From contig OY992839.1 of assembly GCA_963921425.1 (NCBI GenBank), positions 7,047,409 through 7,111,408 on the forward strand: a stretch of DNA of 64,000 bases, in the 5' to 3' direction. The notes beneath the pieces are model-generated. The model ran no database searches, was not told the origin of the DNA, and saw only the letters and a program-made list of their open reading frames with translations. Positions within the stretch are counted from its first letter, which is position 1; each line of letters opens with the position of its first letter. A program made the translations under genes and the position numbers. The DNA comes from Dryas octopetala. Lineage: Eukaryota > Streptophyta > Magnoliopsida > Rosales > Rosaceae. Below, piece after piece: positions 36,584 through 50,790 of this stretch.

Positions 36584-37311
36584 TTAACATACAAATACGG
36601 AATGAACCTAACTATAGATTTTTGGAAGAATCTATTTTCCCTCCACTAATGTAACATATTTGTTCAATATTCATGTATGTACGAGCTTAAAATCACTTGT
36701 ATTATGCACATGAGGAATGCTGTTCGGACCTTTTCAAGCAGTGCATATAAGATGTCAGTTGATATGTATATATCATTTATTTTTAGTTGATACGTATATA
36801 TCATTTATTTTAATACTGCAATCGGGACTAAGTTAACAAATCAAACTACACCTCCTATTATAGTCAGTTGAGAAGATTCCAATAGCATTACTGCACATAG
36901 ACGGAGTAGAGTGGAGTGAATTAAGTTGCAATGCTGTCCCTGACAAGGTGAGTGACGAAAGAGGCATATGAGTCTCTCTGGTGAGTTTGGGGTTAGGCAA
37001 CAACGCGTTGGAGGGCGAAACCACGGTTTTCTCGGGCCAGGTGGGTTTGACCAAAGACGCCGAAAACCAAAGCCAGCCTTGGAAAGCCCAGCATTATTAA
37101 CCCTCTCTCTCAGCCCATTCACCTACTCTGTACTACTGTAACGTCTGTAACTAGGCCACCGTCACACACCCTCTCACTCACTCACACAGACACACCTGGC
37201 GAAACACAACAAAAACAGAGAGACGTCCTCCTCTCACTTATCAACATCGCTCTAAAACAGAAGCTTCCGTTGTTTTCTCCCAAAAACCCCTCCTTTCAAC
37301 TTTTCTCAGTG

Positions 37312-37362
<51 letters not shown>

Positions 37363-37403
37363 AAACGCTTCAAGCTTTTTTTGGGTTTGTGGGGTTGTTG
37401 GGT
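36584..37403 (+). promoter_or_regulatory. Promoter and 5' UTR of the bHLH113-like gene
   Basis: Upstream of the ATG at 37404. The last 250 bp are C/A-rich and contain a (CT)n tract at 37314-37356, 48 bp before the start codon. Such 5' UTR CT tracts are common in plant genes. No TATA box that I would call. Confidence 0.45.
37314..37356. repeat. (CT)n microsatellite in the bHLH 5' UTR
   Basis: About 20 CT units directly upstream of the start codon region. Confidence 0.9.
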
Positions 37404-39278
37404 ATGGCTGAAAATGGAGATGGGTTTGAAGGGGACCACCATTTGGCTGTCACAGAGGGCACTAGCTTCTCCCATTTACTCTTCGCAGCCGATGAGGTTG
37501 TGGGTCTTGGTGTCGACGACCACGACCACCAAGCCTTCAACTTTTCTTGTTCTTCTACTGATCAGAAGCCACCCAAAATGCTTTGCTTTGGGAACTATCA
37601 CCAGAACCAGAGCAAGAAATCAGGGGTCACATGCAGCGACTCCTCCACCTCTGTTTCTTCAACCAACAACACCACCACCATCAACTCTTCGCCCAAGTCT
37701 AACAATGTCAGTGCTTGATCGATGCTTATTTTTGTTCTTTTTTTGTTTTGGAGAAAAATCCAACTTTATTTTGTTGTTTATTTGGCAGAGAAAGCGAAAT
37801 GGGTTAAACCAAGAATCGCTACAGTGCTCGAGCACCATTACCAAGACTACGATGGCAACCCAGAGAAGCTGTAAAAGGACCAAAGCGGAGAGTCCCACAT
37901 CGACTGGAAACGCAAAGGTCGGTCAGACAATTCTTCAACAAGGAATTGCATTTGCATGTTATGCTTTCTCTGTTTCTCTGCCTCACACTTTTACTTGGTT
38001 GTTTTTTTTTTGTTTTTTTGTTTTTTTGCATTGTTTCAGAGAAAAGAGAAGCTTGGGGAGCGAATCACAGCACTGCAACAGCTTGTTTCACCCTTTGGCA
38101 AGGTGCATTTGCAAAACCCAACTCAACCCAATTAGTGTTTTTAATTTTGTTAGTGAAATTAAATTTAATCTGATAGAACAAGAACAAGAACAGAGCAACA
38201 ACATTCATTGTGGTCATTAAATTTGGTTTCCAAAAATGAAAATTGATTAGGAAATTACAATTAATAATATGGTTTTTGGAAACTGAAATTGTGCAGACAG
38301 ATACTGCATCAGTGCTCCATGAGGCGATGGGATACATCAGGTTCTTGCACGATCAGGTTCACGTTCTGTGCTCTCCTTACCTGCAATGCCTGCCTTCATT
38401 ACCTGTAAGTACCACCAAACCAAACCAACCAAAACTTGTGTTAGATTCTCTCTTTTTTCCCCATTGACAATTCTGCTGTGACCACCCATCCACGTCAGTG
38501 TGCTCGCTGACGTGTCGGTTGGACCTGGTCTCCATGTGGGCCCCCCAGAGATGTGACCACACTGACCTTGTGTAGTTGTGTGTATGAAAACTGAAAAGGT
38601 GCTTGGTCAAGGGTCTGAGTCCAAACCATCACTCTGTGTTTATAAAAATTTTCTTTTATAGTGATTATGAATTTATGACATGCTGATGTAATTTTATCGA
38701 TATACATAAATTATAATATATATAATTATTAATATTTGACATTCTAAATTTTAAACTCTTCTTTGAATAATTGTACAAGTATATTTGATGGAATTTATAA
38801 CACGATTATATAGAGTAATATTGTTATTTGTATTATTTCAATCGACCAACTTATTATTATTCTAATATAGGTAAGATCTAGTTATTTGGGTCCATACATG
38901 TGAGTCTTAACCTGTATTAAAAAATTAGTCAACTAGATGCTTAGTTGATTAAGATGGTACATATAGTTTTATTCTTTGTAAAACTATGTCAGTTTGTCAC
39001 ATAGTATTATCGTGACATACAAAAACTTTTGTTTGTCTTGAAATGGGTTTTTCCATTTTTCACTGTGGTTTTCACTCAATGTGTTGTTTTGGGGTTGAAA
39101 TTTTTAGGAGGGAGATGGAGAAGAAGAACAAAGGAAGGGGTTGAGGAGCAGGGGACTGTGCCTGGTTCCTGTGGAGTACACAATGCACGTGGCTAACAAC
39201 AATGGTGCTGATTTCTGGTCACCAGCCATGGCCAACATCAACAGCAACAATGTCTCATCGTCAACTACAAAATATTGA
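37404..39278 (+). CDS. bHLH113: bHLH transcription factor, bHLH113-like (atypical basic region)
   Basis: Exons 37404..37706, 37789..37917, 38040..38102, 38297..38404 and 39108..39278; all GT-AG and in frame, 257 aa. The N-terminal part is acidic and His-rich then Ser/Thr/Asn-rich ([19 protein letters not shown]). The bHLH spans exons 3-4: [20 protein letters not shown], then [20 protein letters not shown]. The C-terminus contains [14 protein letters not shown], as in the bHLH110/113/114 group. Aligned with canonical bHLHs, the E-box contact Glu and the following Arg are not present (N and K instead), so canonical E-box binding is doubtful; the helix-loop-helix itself looks intact. Intron 4 (38405-39107) is the longest. 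It follows the LYR gene, a pairing I recall in Arabidopsis (At3g19500/At3g19508). Confidence 0.88.
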
Positions 39279-41385
39279 GTTAATACTGAACATGCAAGCG
39301 AAGTTTGGCTTTTGTACATGGTGGCCTAGTGCCTGCTCGTTTGGGCCTATAATATATGAATGACATGACTGCTATTTTTGAAAAAAGGTGAGAAGGGTGA
39401 AAAGAAAAGAGAATACAGGGGAAGATCAGAAAGGAATTAAAGTCACGTGCATGCTGGCTGTAGCAGTTGGTGTGAGTGAAAAGGGTTTTTCTTTTTTTCT
39501 TATTTTCTTATTTTTTTGGTTTTAGTTTTTAATATTCTGAAATGGGAAAAGGAGGAGGGGAATACGTGTGGGTTTTGGGTGGGTTTAGTGTGGCATGGCT
39601 TACACATGTATATTTCCTAGGGTACTTAACCAATTACCAATGTCCAATGCATGCCATCTTTGAGAAGGAGCCTACCCATCTTGTGCAGTTTTGGTTTTGC
39701 AGTGCTTGCATTTGAAGGACAGATTTGCTGAAAACTAAACATTTTTTGTTGCATCGAAGACTTTTACCCCCTTTTTTTTTTTTCTTGAAGTTTAAGAATT
39801 ATAACCTTTGAGTAGTGCTTGAACCCTCCTCGAGCACTATGCGAGGGAGATTTGAGCACCAATTGAGAGGAGCTCAATAATTATTCAAAGGGTTTATTGC
39901 TAAAACTCTAAAAAATAGTTAATCATTTTGACTCGTTTGGTACGTCGGACTGTACTAACTAATTTTTGTCGGATAGTATTAATCTATTCCGGAGAGTATT
40001 GACTGTTTATTCAAAATATTATCAGACGTTTGATACGGTTTCGGATAAACAGTTTGACTAAATTATACTATATTTGCTGCTCCATCAGATAGCAGCGAAT
40101 CAGACTTTTTTTTTTAATTCTTTGATAACTTAGTGAAAATTGAAATCCATATGACACATAATTTTTGGCAAGATTCATATGACAAGAAATTTTTGTTTCT
40201 TTATTTTTGCCAAGATCTATAGGACAAGAGGACGTTTTGGAGAGAGTATGAGAGAGAGTGAGATATGGATACTTGGAGAATAGTGAAGAAAATAACTTGT
40301 GGAGAAGATAGCAGAGAAAAACCATAAGGAGAAGAAGATGAAAAGAGCGTCTGTTGGTTTTCACGTAGAAAGCGTGTTTTTATTTTCCTAAGTCTTTATA
40401 AATAAGCGTGTATTATCTAATTATGGGTGTGTGACTTGTATTAGTTAGTCAGTTAAGAAGAGTATTAAAAGCTTAGTCCGGTTTACATAGTTAGATAATT
40501 AAATAATACAAGTTGACACAAAACAACTGATATAAACTATTCACTCTTATCCAGAGTCTAATATGGTGTACCAAACATGCCCTAAATGTCTTAAATTTTG
40601 GCCAATTTGTCAAATTACTCAATTTGCATGAATTACCCTTTTTTTTGTATGAAGGGAAGAATTATTGTTTGAGTCATAGGGCCGACGTTGAAGAGAATTT
40701 GGTGAAGCAACCGCTTTGAGCTCTCAATGTTTTTTGTCTAAAAAAGATCCTCAATTTTGTCCAACTTTATATTGTTTTAGAAAAAAAATTGTTTAACTCC
40801 AAATAAGTGCTCAATTTTTTGGATTAAAACCATTACTTAAATACCTAAAAATTCTATATCAAAAAAATGTTCTTTTAAGTTTTAACTTTAAAAAATGAAA
40901 TACAAAAAAATAAATTGCTTCAAAATTCCAAATAATTCCAAATGATGTTTTCTTGTTTGATGTGAATATGCTAGAGCGCTTAGAATCCCAAGGCTAGTCC
41001 TCACAAGTTTGTTGTATGTGACTTTTCTTTCAGGATCGATGGTCATTAGTTCATTGTATGTGGGACTATTTTGACTAATCCTTCTTTCTTACTAAACTTT
41101 TTACATGAATAAAAACAAAGGCATTTATTGCTAGGGGGAGGGCATTCTTTGTGAATTTTTATCTTCAAGTAGAAAGAAAATGACAAAAAACCCAGCCGGA
41201 TCCGACCGTTAAAAAACCCGCTACCGGCCTACCACCACCCGCGGATATCCAACAAGGTCGGTCAATCCTTCACATACATATAAATAGGCTTTCGATTTGC
41301 CGCTTCATTTGAAAAAACATTGGCACACAAATCAGAACCGCTAAAAACGTCAACAGCTTCCCCGACACTCTTTCTCTCAACGAAA
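39279..41385. other. Intergenic between bHLH113-like and REV1
   Basis: 3' UTR of the bHLH gene, a candidate element at about 39930-40583, and the REV1 promoter. No additional gene seen. Confidence 0.5.
39930..40583. mobile_element. Candidate MITE with TTTGGTAC ends
   Basis: Left end actcgtttggtacgtcgg and right end complementary to gggcatgtttggtacacc form an imperfect inverted repeat about 650 bp apart. I could not assign a clear target duplication, so superfamily is open. Confidence 0.4.
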
Positions 41386-44300
41386 ATGAGTTTGGATTCG
41401 TCTCGCTCTGCCAATTCGTCTGGCCAGAGAGCCAAGCGAATCTCCAATTCAAACTCTTCGAACAGTAACAATAAGAAGAAGACCAACCAGAAAACCCTAG
41501 GCGTCTCTTGGGGCTCCAATTCTCTCTCTTCCTCTCGCTCCTCCTTCAAAAACTCCCCATTCTCCGATTTCGGCAGGTACTTCCTTCATTTCTCTGCTCC
41601 ATTTATTGTCGTAAATTCTTAGTTCATTTTGTAGTTGTGAACGATTGACAACCGTATTTTTGTTTTTATTAATATTTATTCAGTTTTGGATTTATATAAT
41701 TTGGATTTATGGACTGCCCTCTTTGCCAAATTGAGTGCAGTTACATGGTAGAGAAGAACAGGAAACTTCACAATCAGTTTGATACTGACGCTTCGAGTTC
41801 TTCGCATAGTGGTTTGAGCTCCGAGAAGAGTATTTTTCGCGGGGTTTCTATATTTGTAGATGGGTACACAGTTCCGAGCAGTCAGGTTTATTTGCTTTCT
41901 CATAATTTATTGTTGACCTCTATTTGGCTTCGAGAACTCTCATATGATATAGAAGACATAAAAAGCAGAATGGAAAAAGAGAACCGAACCGCAAATTTTA
42001 TTTCTAACCAGAATTTAAATCAATTGCCCGTAGAAGGCTTTTTAACATTAATGTGGATTGAAACTAAGTAGTGGAGAATGTATAATTTGAGATTCCTTTT
42101 AATTGATTTTCCTCAATGATTCTAGGCAACCTAAGAGAGAGGAGTTGTTTCATGTGGGTTTTCTTAGTGTTGTTTATGTTAATCTGTTTCAGGAACTGCG
42201 AGGCTACATGTTGAATTATGGTGGAAGATTTGAAAATTACTTTTCGAGAAATCGCGTTACACATATCATTTGCAGTAATCTTGCTAACAGTAAAATAAAA
42301 AATCTGAGGTTTGTATTATTCTCCTTTAAGATAAAAAAAAAAAAAAAATCATGAAAGCTGATTTCCCTCCATGCCTTACTGTTCAATAAACTTGATTTAG
42401 CGTTATTGATTGGAATTCAGGTCTTTCAGTGGAGGGCTCCCAGTGGTGAAGCCCACCTGGGTTTTAGATTCAGTTTCTGCTAACAAACTCTTGAGTTGTA
42501 AGTTCATGGATTTTTTTTGCCTTTTTTTTTCTTAAAGTTTTAGTTTGGTCTTCTTTTGATAGATGCCATTTAGGACTCAACTAAGCCTTACTAACTAGTA
42601 CCAACTAATTGGGGTTGTATCTTGATACATTAAAATAAATGCAACAGAAACTAGCAGGGTGGGACTGGACTGGGGGTATTTGTTCGAAGGAATAATTAGT
42701 GTAGGACCTTCTAACATGTTTTACCCCATTGTTATTGGTCATGCTTTGAAGACTTCTACTCACTGTCCTCCTTTTTTTGATTTCGAAAGGATGATATGAA
42801 GTATCATGTACATCATTATCTTAATTGCGACGGAATTTATTTTTCTGATTGCAGGGGTTCCTTACCAACTTGACCAGCTTACTTGTAACCAACCAAGATT
42901 GTCAGCCTTTTTTGCTCCGAAAGTAACCCCGGACTTCATCGATGCTTTGAGAGATGCAGCTCAATTAAAACATGAAAATGACGATACATCTTTGATGGGA
43001 TCCAGATTAAAAGATGCTAATGTATCTGAAGTGTGCAGATTCACGGAACACAGACGAGAAATTAGTGGAGAGTCTGATAACATGATGTATGAGAACAACA
43101 GTGCAGAATCTGGTCAGGAGACATGTATAGGCAGTAAAAAATATTGTGAAGTGAGAGTAGCAGAATTGACTACTTTGGATGCAGAAGATAATGGCAGTGT
43201 AAAAAATGAATTTGAATGTAGTACCGACCAACCCTCTGCTTCAGTTAGCAGCTACTGCTTACCAAGCTCAGAAAATGTTGTGTCAAATCAAAGTCATTCA
43301 ACTCTTGGAGATCCCAATTTTGTGGAAAATTATTTTAAGGTACGGAACTAGAAAATTATTGAGTGCTTTCCCTTGCTAGTGCCATATTGTATCATAGATA
43401 GCTGCTGATGAAAATTCTTAATTCCTTTTGTTTTTAAATTATGTCCTTGATTAGCTTTTCTAAATCAATAGCTTCCGTTCTTTTCCCCAGTTTTGCTACT
43501 TAGAAGGTTATATACTTTTTTACTGATACTTCAGGTATATCTTGCAGTCCATGACTTATTGGCATACTCCTTGCATTGCTTTTCTAGAACTTCAGATTTT
43601 ATTTGATAATATGCATATACATTAATTTTTAAACCCAATTATGCTTAAATAGTTACCAATTGAAACTCTAAAGGCACCTCTTTTTAAGGAAATCATGGAA
43701 AATATGCATATAGTGGGTAGTTCTGACTTTTTGATTTAGATGGTACTGATGTCTTTGCTTATACTGTTTGAGAACCTTCCAATGTTGAGTTATATTGCTA
43801 TGTGTGAATGATTAGTATTTGGCTTCTGTTTTGTTATGTTTAGTTAGTAAAAATACTTACTTGCAGTGTTTGGTAATACCCTGTTGGATCTTCTGTTTCT
43901 GCAGAGCTCAAGGCTGCACTTCATAGGAACCTGGAGAAACCGGTATCGTAAGCGTTTTCCCAGTTCGACTAAAGGGTTTAAGAACACGGACTCTAATATT
44001 AGTGCTCCTACTAGTTCCCGGAAGACTTCCATTATACATATTGACATGGTACCCTCCAAATCCAGGGCTTTTAAACCTGAATTATGATTCTTATGTTTTT
44101 ATACTTCTCTGGTAATTACAGACCTCCCTTATGTTTTAAAACTTCAACTTTCCTTGGCCATGCTATCTGTTGACACTTCATCATTGTCATCTCCTCCCAT
44201 ATTCCTGTAGATAGATTTGTTATGAAAATCATTCTTAAAGCCTCTATCTTCAGGGCCAAATATTTTCTAGTAACTGAACTGTCAGGGCATGCCATTGTGA

Positions 44301-47300
44301 GATTCAAAATACAGGGTCCCTGTAATTTCATTGAAGCTCATAGGAGGTTGACCTGATTTATCCTTTCGAATGATGGATTCATTACAGTTGTAAAGTTGAT
44401 TGATTTTGGAACAATGTGCAATATGAATATTCTAGATGAGATGAAGTTTCTGTGTAACTAACATAGTGTGATAATGCCAATATGCTGCTGTAGGACTGCT
44501 TTTTTGTGTCTGTGGTCATCAGGAAACATCCTGAATTTAAGGATAGGCCAGTAGCTGTCTGTCATTCTGATAATCCAAAGGGAACTGCTGAAATTTCATC
44601 TGCAAACTACCCTGCCCGAGATTTTGGTTGGTTTTGGTGACAAGTCTTAATAGTAGTTTTTTTTTCTTCCTTAAAACTTTATTATGTTTTGTCAGGTTAT
44701 ATTCTGTACTCAAAAGTTTTCTTTTCTCTTTTTCAGGAGTAAGGGCTGGGATGTTTGTTAGAGATGCCAAGGCTCTTTGTCCACATCTTGTCATTTTTCC
44801 ATATAATTTTGAAGCGTATGAGGAGGTAGGTTTAAGGAGCATCTCATAACTTTACCTCCTAAATTTCTCTGACAGGAATAAGAATAATTTTCTCCTCTGT
44901 TTCATATATCATTAGTTTACCATGTTGAGTGGATACCAGTGAGCCATATGGTGGTCTGTTGTGCAGGTAGCTGATCAATTCTATGACATCTTGCATAAGC
45001 ACTGCAACAAAGTACAGGTATCCTTGTGGAAACATGTTCTTAAAAGTACATAAGTTTTCAGTTGCATTCTCGTTAATGTTGAAGTTGTTGAATTTAGGCA
45101 GTAAGCTGTGATGAAGCATTTTTAGATGTCGCAGACTCAGAAGGGGTAGATCCTGAGCTGTTAGCTTCGAAAATAAGGAAAGAGATCTTTGAGACTACAG
45201 GATGCACCGCAAGTGCTGGTATAGCAACAAATATGCTCATGGCTCGCCTTGCCACTAGAACTGCTAAACCAGATGGTCAATGCAAAATTCTTCCTGAGGG
45301 GGTATGCTCTTTTTTTTTTTTGGTGTGGTCTTTTGTATGTTATTGTATCTTGTTTCATATTTCAAACCAATGTGGATTTATTTATTTATTTATTTCCATT
45401 TGAATGCTATAAAAAACTATACTGCTTATACATGCGGAAAAGAGGTTATTATATTTGTTAACCATCAACACTTCAAATGATATTTTGTATGCAAATCACT
45501 TACATGCCTTTTTTTTTTTCTTTTTTTTTTTTTTCCGATCTCTTTTCCCATTTCATTTCACTTAATATACACCGGGAAAAGGTGATACCAGGCATGCATG
45601 TGTATATGTGAGGTTTCTCTTTTTGTACATCACCCAGGGAGCCTTAGTTGACTTTTTCACGAGAATTTTATCCTGTTTCTTGGAGATAAATAATAGTCAA
45701 GGTCCCTTTGGAAAAATTTTGTGTCTTTCATTTGATTTTTCCTCCATAATTTCACTTGTGATGTTATTTTGTCTGTGTTTGTCTTTTTCTCTCATTTGAT
45801 GTTGAATACCTAGTGATTCTTGTAGTTTAATAATGTTGTATCTGCACCCTACAATGTAGTTCGGTAGTTCCCTTATTATTTTTTTAAATTTAAATTTGTG
45901 AAAGGAACTAAAGTCTGTGGACTCTTGTTCTTTTAAAATTCTGCATTACACACACACACACGTTGGTCACAAGCATATGAATATCGTTCTTTCATTTTTC
46001 CGTGGATGGAAGTAAGGGTGACTTGTATGCTTTGTACATTTAAATCCTGAACATTGACCTTTGTATTTGCTTATCAGACTTTATTTTGAATTTTAGTGAA
46101 TATCAGTTTGTAATGTGGACAACTCCTCAAATGTTTTTGCATAGCACCTTACTTACATAGTTCTAGTATATCAGGTGGATGATTATTTACATCAACTTCC
46201 AATTAAGGAACTTCCAGGAATAGGGCACGCTTTAGAGGAAAAGTTGAAGAAGCAAAATGTTTGGACGTGTGGACAGTTGCGTATGATTTCCAAGGTCTTA
46301 TCTGTGCCTTGATTTTGTTATGTTCAGGCATTGGAATGGTTAAGTTATAGTTCTAATTTATGAGGAGTAATTTTCAGTATTTAATAAATATTCTAAGTAA
46401 GGAATTATATCGAAAATGGGAATGGGGAAAATTGAAGTAGTAAACAGACTCTAGAAAGACAAAGGTAAAAGGAGGAGCAACCTGTCATATTTTTAAGTGG
46501 ATTAATGATGACTCAGAATCATTCACTGATTTTTCTGTTAATGTGTTATATTTCTTGCAATAGCATGCTTTACAACACTCGCAATTGGTTGTGAGGTTCA
46601 TGGATCAGCTCATAATTCAGATTCTTCTCACTCGTAGAAAAATAATTTGCAATTTGATTGTATTTACATGTGCAAATGATCAAGTGTTTTGTATGTTATC
46701 TTGGCTAATTCAGGACTCCCTTCAAAAGGACTTCGGAATGAAAACTGGGGAGATGTTGTGGAATCATAGTAGGGGCATAGATAATCGGTTGGTTGGGGTG
46801 ATTCAGGTTTGGCAAAGAACATACCTTCACCTTTAAAATCAACTGCTTACTTTCTATAGAAGTGCACTGTTTCTTAGTTCAAGTTTCAAACAATGAGAAA
46901 TTGAGAACACTCCTTGTTCTATTCAGCTCTTTAATATAAACATCACCTTTTCTATTGCGTGTTATTTACCATCATTTAAGCATTTCTTATATATTGTCTG
47001 TTGTGCAGGAAAGCAAGTCTGTTGGTGCTGAAGTGAATTGGGGTGTGAGGTTCAAGGATCTGAAAGATGTGGGTAGTCTGATAAACTTGTAATTTTTTTC
47101 CTATTAACAGCACTTTTATACATAGGCAGGTCAAGAGTTGATATTTTAAATTGTTTTCAGTGTCAGTACTTCCTTTCAAATCTTTGCAAGGAGGTTTCTT
47201 TACGCTTGCAAGGATGTGGAGTGCAGGGGCGTACCTTTACCCTTAAGGTTTATTCCCTTTCTGAATTTTATTCAAATAACTGGGTTGCACTTCAGATGTT

Positions 47301-50300
47301 GAGTTGAGTGGGCTTTGTTTATTATGCTTCTCTCTTTATCTCTTGAAAGGAAATGTTGTGCCATGGTAATCTTGGGTGCTATGAACTAAGGTTGACAATG
47401 GTGTGCTCTATGTGATGTATTGTTATAGATTAAAAAAAGAAGAAAAGACGCAGAGGAGCCAGTCAAGTATATGGGTTGCGGAGACTGTGAGAACTTGAGC
47501 CACTCTTTAACGGTAGCAATATACTCTATTTGCACTTTACAAATATACACACGTGCAGATAGCAATATAGAATCCATGCATGTATGCATGTCTTTATACA
47601 TAATTCTTCTTGTATCTTCATAATGTTCCGCTTTTGGGGCCCAAGATCTAAGTTCTATTTTATATTAGGTTCCTGTTGCTACTGATGATGTGGAAGTGCT
47701 TCAGAGAATAACAAAGCAGCTCTTTGGGTCTTTCTCTATCGGTAAATTAACTTTCCACTTTATAAAATATCTTTTTTTTTTTGTATAAATGGAAGAAATC
47801 CCTACATTTTACCAGTCTTGTAATGAAGCTGAACAACTTCCTAGGAAAGGAAAGTCAACAGAATTTCATGTGCTGATATTTCGTGTTTGATGTAGGCATC
47901 ATATTTGGTTGGTCTTTGGATTTTGGTTTTCTAGGATTATAAATTTTTTTGCCTGTTTCTTAAAGCAGGATAAGAGAATTTTAATTAGAAAGAGCAATTT
48001 TTTTTTTTTTTGAAACAACAATGTATCTATGCTATTCCATGGGCACTGGTTGTGGGTAGTGGACAAGGAATTGTGTCATGGACAAAGGCAGTGGAGGTTG
48101 TGCTTGTTCGCTTTAAATTATAAGCAGAGTATGGTGATAAGTTTCAGGGGCAGTGGGGTAGATGATGATTTGCATGGTTATAACAGCTACATAATCAGCG
48201 GTGGGGTCTTGGTTGAGGGAAATCTCATGTGGAAATATGTTGGTGATCAAGACGCATTGTAGTTATGGTGATGGTTGAGTAGGTGGTGGGTTGTCACTGT
48301 AGGTTTTTTTTTAATTTTTAATTTTTATTTTATAGTGGAAATTCTTTATTCAAGTTCAATTGTACGAAATGATTTTTATGTAAAAGTAACTTATAAGTTT
48401 ATTACTCCATTTCAACCCTTTGGTTATGTACGTGTACATAGATGTCAAGGAGATTCGGGGTATTGGCTTGCAAGTTTCCAAGCTTGAGAGTGCAGATACT
48501 TCAAAGCAAGGTGCAGTTGCATTACTCTGAGTAGTTCACTTAAGCAGTATAACTATTCAATATAGTGCTGTTTTCAATAAAGTCATTTCAGCCATAAATT
48601 TTATATGTTGTGCCTTTGACTAGAAGAGATATGTTCTATATCATTTGTTATTATGTTTCTTGACCTTTCTCTGTAGTCAAATTGATCCCTAATTTTGTTG
48701 GCTTTCAGGAGTGGGAAAAAACACTTTGAAATCATGGCTCATGTCTGCCTCAATGAGTACAGAAGAACAATGTTATTTTTATTCTGTAGCTGGGGAGAAG
48801 GTGAATGTAGGTAATATATATTCTTTTTGTAAACAGTTTATTCTCAATTATTTGTTATGTTATTATTACTTCCAAAGAAAATAATGTTATCGTTTAGAAA
48901 TGTTAATTTTTTATTTCTGTAGGTTATGTTATCATCTGCCCATCTTTTTATATGATAATATCTACAATATTATATAGAGAACCCTCTTTGTCCATCAACA
49001 TATATGAAATATCAGATATACGCTTCTTTGTACAAAATTGGCTTTAACCCATATTGTCATATTGTGGTTGGCATTTGGTCATACTTATTTTAATGTGGGA
49101 TAGTGTGCTTGAAAGACATCAGCTATAAACACTATTCACAATCGATTATCTTACAGATTGTGCGGACCGAAGAACTGATGAAACTTCAGGCCGGTTATGC
49201 GAGGATTCACTTGGTATTCAAACTCCAGTGGCCAACCATGACTCTAGTAGTGAACCTTCTCTTGACCAGGTTTCAGCACCACCACCTTTATCTCATCTTG
49301 ATTTGGGAGTTATTGAGAGTCTTCCTCCAGAACTCTTTTCAGAATTAAACGGAATCTATGGTGGGAAGTTAGTTGATTTTGTTGCTAAAAATAAACGAGA
49401 AAATACCAGTTCTACTGTATCACATGAGCGAGTCAATGGTATTCTTTTTTTTCACTTGTCAATTAATAGCCCACCCTATTATATTTCCACTAGTGCCTGA
49501 TGGACATGTTGAATTTATCTACTTAGGTGCGAGGAATGGGGGTGAGAGACCTCTCTTTAATGATATGGTCCGCCAGAATGAAATAGTAGTAGGAAACAAG
49601 GTAATTTTCCAACTTTTGCTCTTTCTTCTGCAGTTCTTTTTGCTGATGCTTTATATATCAGGTCAAGCATCTTTCATCAGAACTATTTTAAAAACTTTCA
49701 TTGTTTACAAGTTATCTATATATATTATAAATTCCTTATGCCTATGCTGTTTTTCTCAGTTTCAGAATAATAGCTTTCGGTGACATGGCTATAATTGCAA
49801 TGCAGCTTTAGTGTCAGATAACCTTGTTTTGGACAATACTAATTAAGTTATCTGGTTCGATGTTGAACTTTTTCATCTAAGAATCTCTGAATTTTTTTAT
49901 TCGCTTTTAAATTTGTGAATGTTAAATGAAGATTCAGTTTTTTATCTTTTTCTTAGGTGATCTATGCTCGTCGTTTCAATGCATATGCTTTCTTGTTCCA
50001 GAGAAGGATATTGTTACTGAAAAATTGCTATTCTAGTTGTCCAAAATGAATATATTTTTTTGTTTTTCTTTATGTGCATGCATTATGCATCTTTGTTTTG
50101 GATTTTATAGTGTTGCATCATTGGCATCTCTCCTTTTGTGATGCAGCATACAGTTTTGGAAAAACAAGCAATGCCTTCTGTGGGAGCGTCCTATGATGTG
50201 GAAATTTCTACATCAGGTCTTGGAAACACTGATATAATGCCTTCATCTTTAAGTCAAGTAGATACCTCAGTGTTACAACAATTGCCTCAAGAACTGAGAG

Positions 50301-50753
50301 TCGACATACTTGGGCAGCTTCCAGCACACAGGAGACATGACTCATCTTCAAGTGCTGCCTTGGGCGCTCTTACAGAAAAACCTCTGGAATCGTTAGGTAT
50401 GAGTAAAGAGAATCATTCTGGATCACATGATCCTGCTTTGAACCAGAAACTTTGGATGGGAAATCCTCCCGGGTGGGTTGATGAGTTCAAAGTCAGCAAG
50501 TGCATGACATTAAATATTCTTTCTGAGATGTATTACAAATCAGGGTCAAGTGGAAATCTATCTGCAATTCTGCGAAATACTATCTTGGAATCTCAACATC
50601 CTCTGGATTCAAGTTCTGATAGTTGGATTGAAGCTGTATACAGCTTCTCTGAGCTTCTCAGGCAGTATATTAGGTTAAAGATTGACTCAGATATTGAAGA
50701 GATCTATGTTTGTTTTCGTCTTCTTAGAAGGTAAACATAGATGGTAGTTGAGA

Positions 50754-50790
<37 letters not shown>

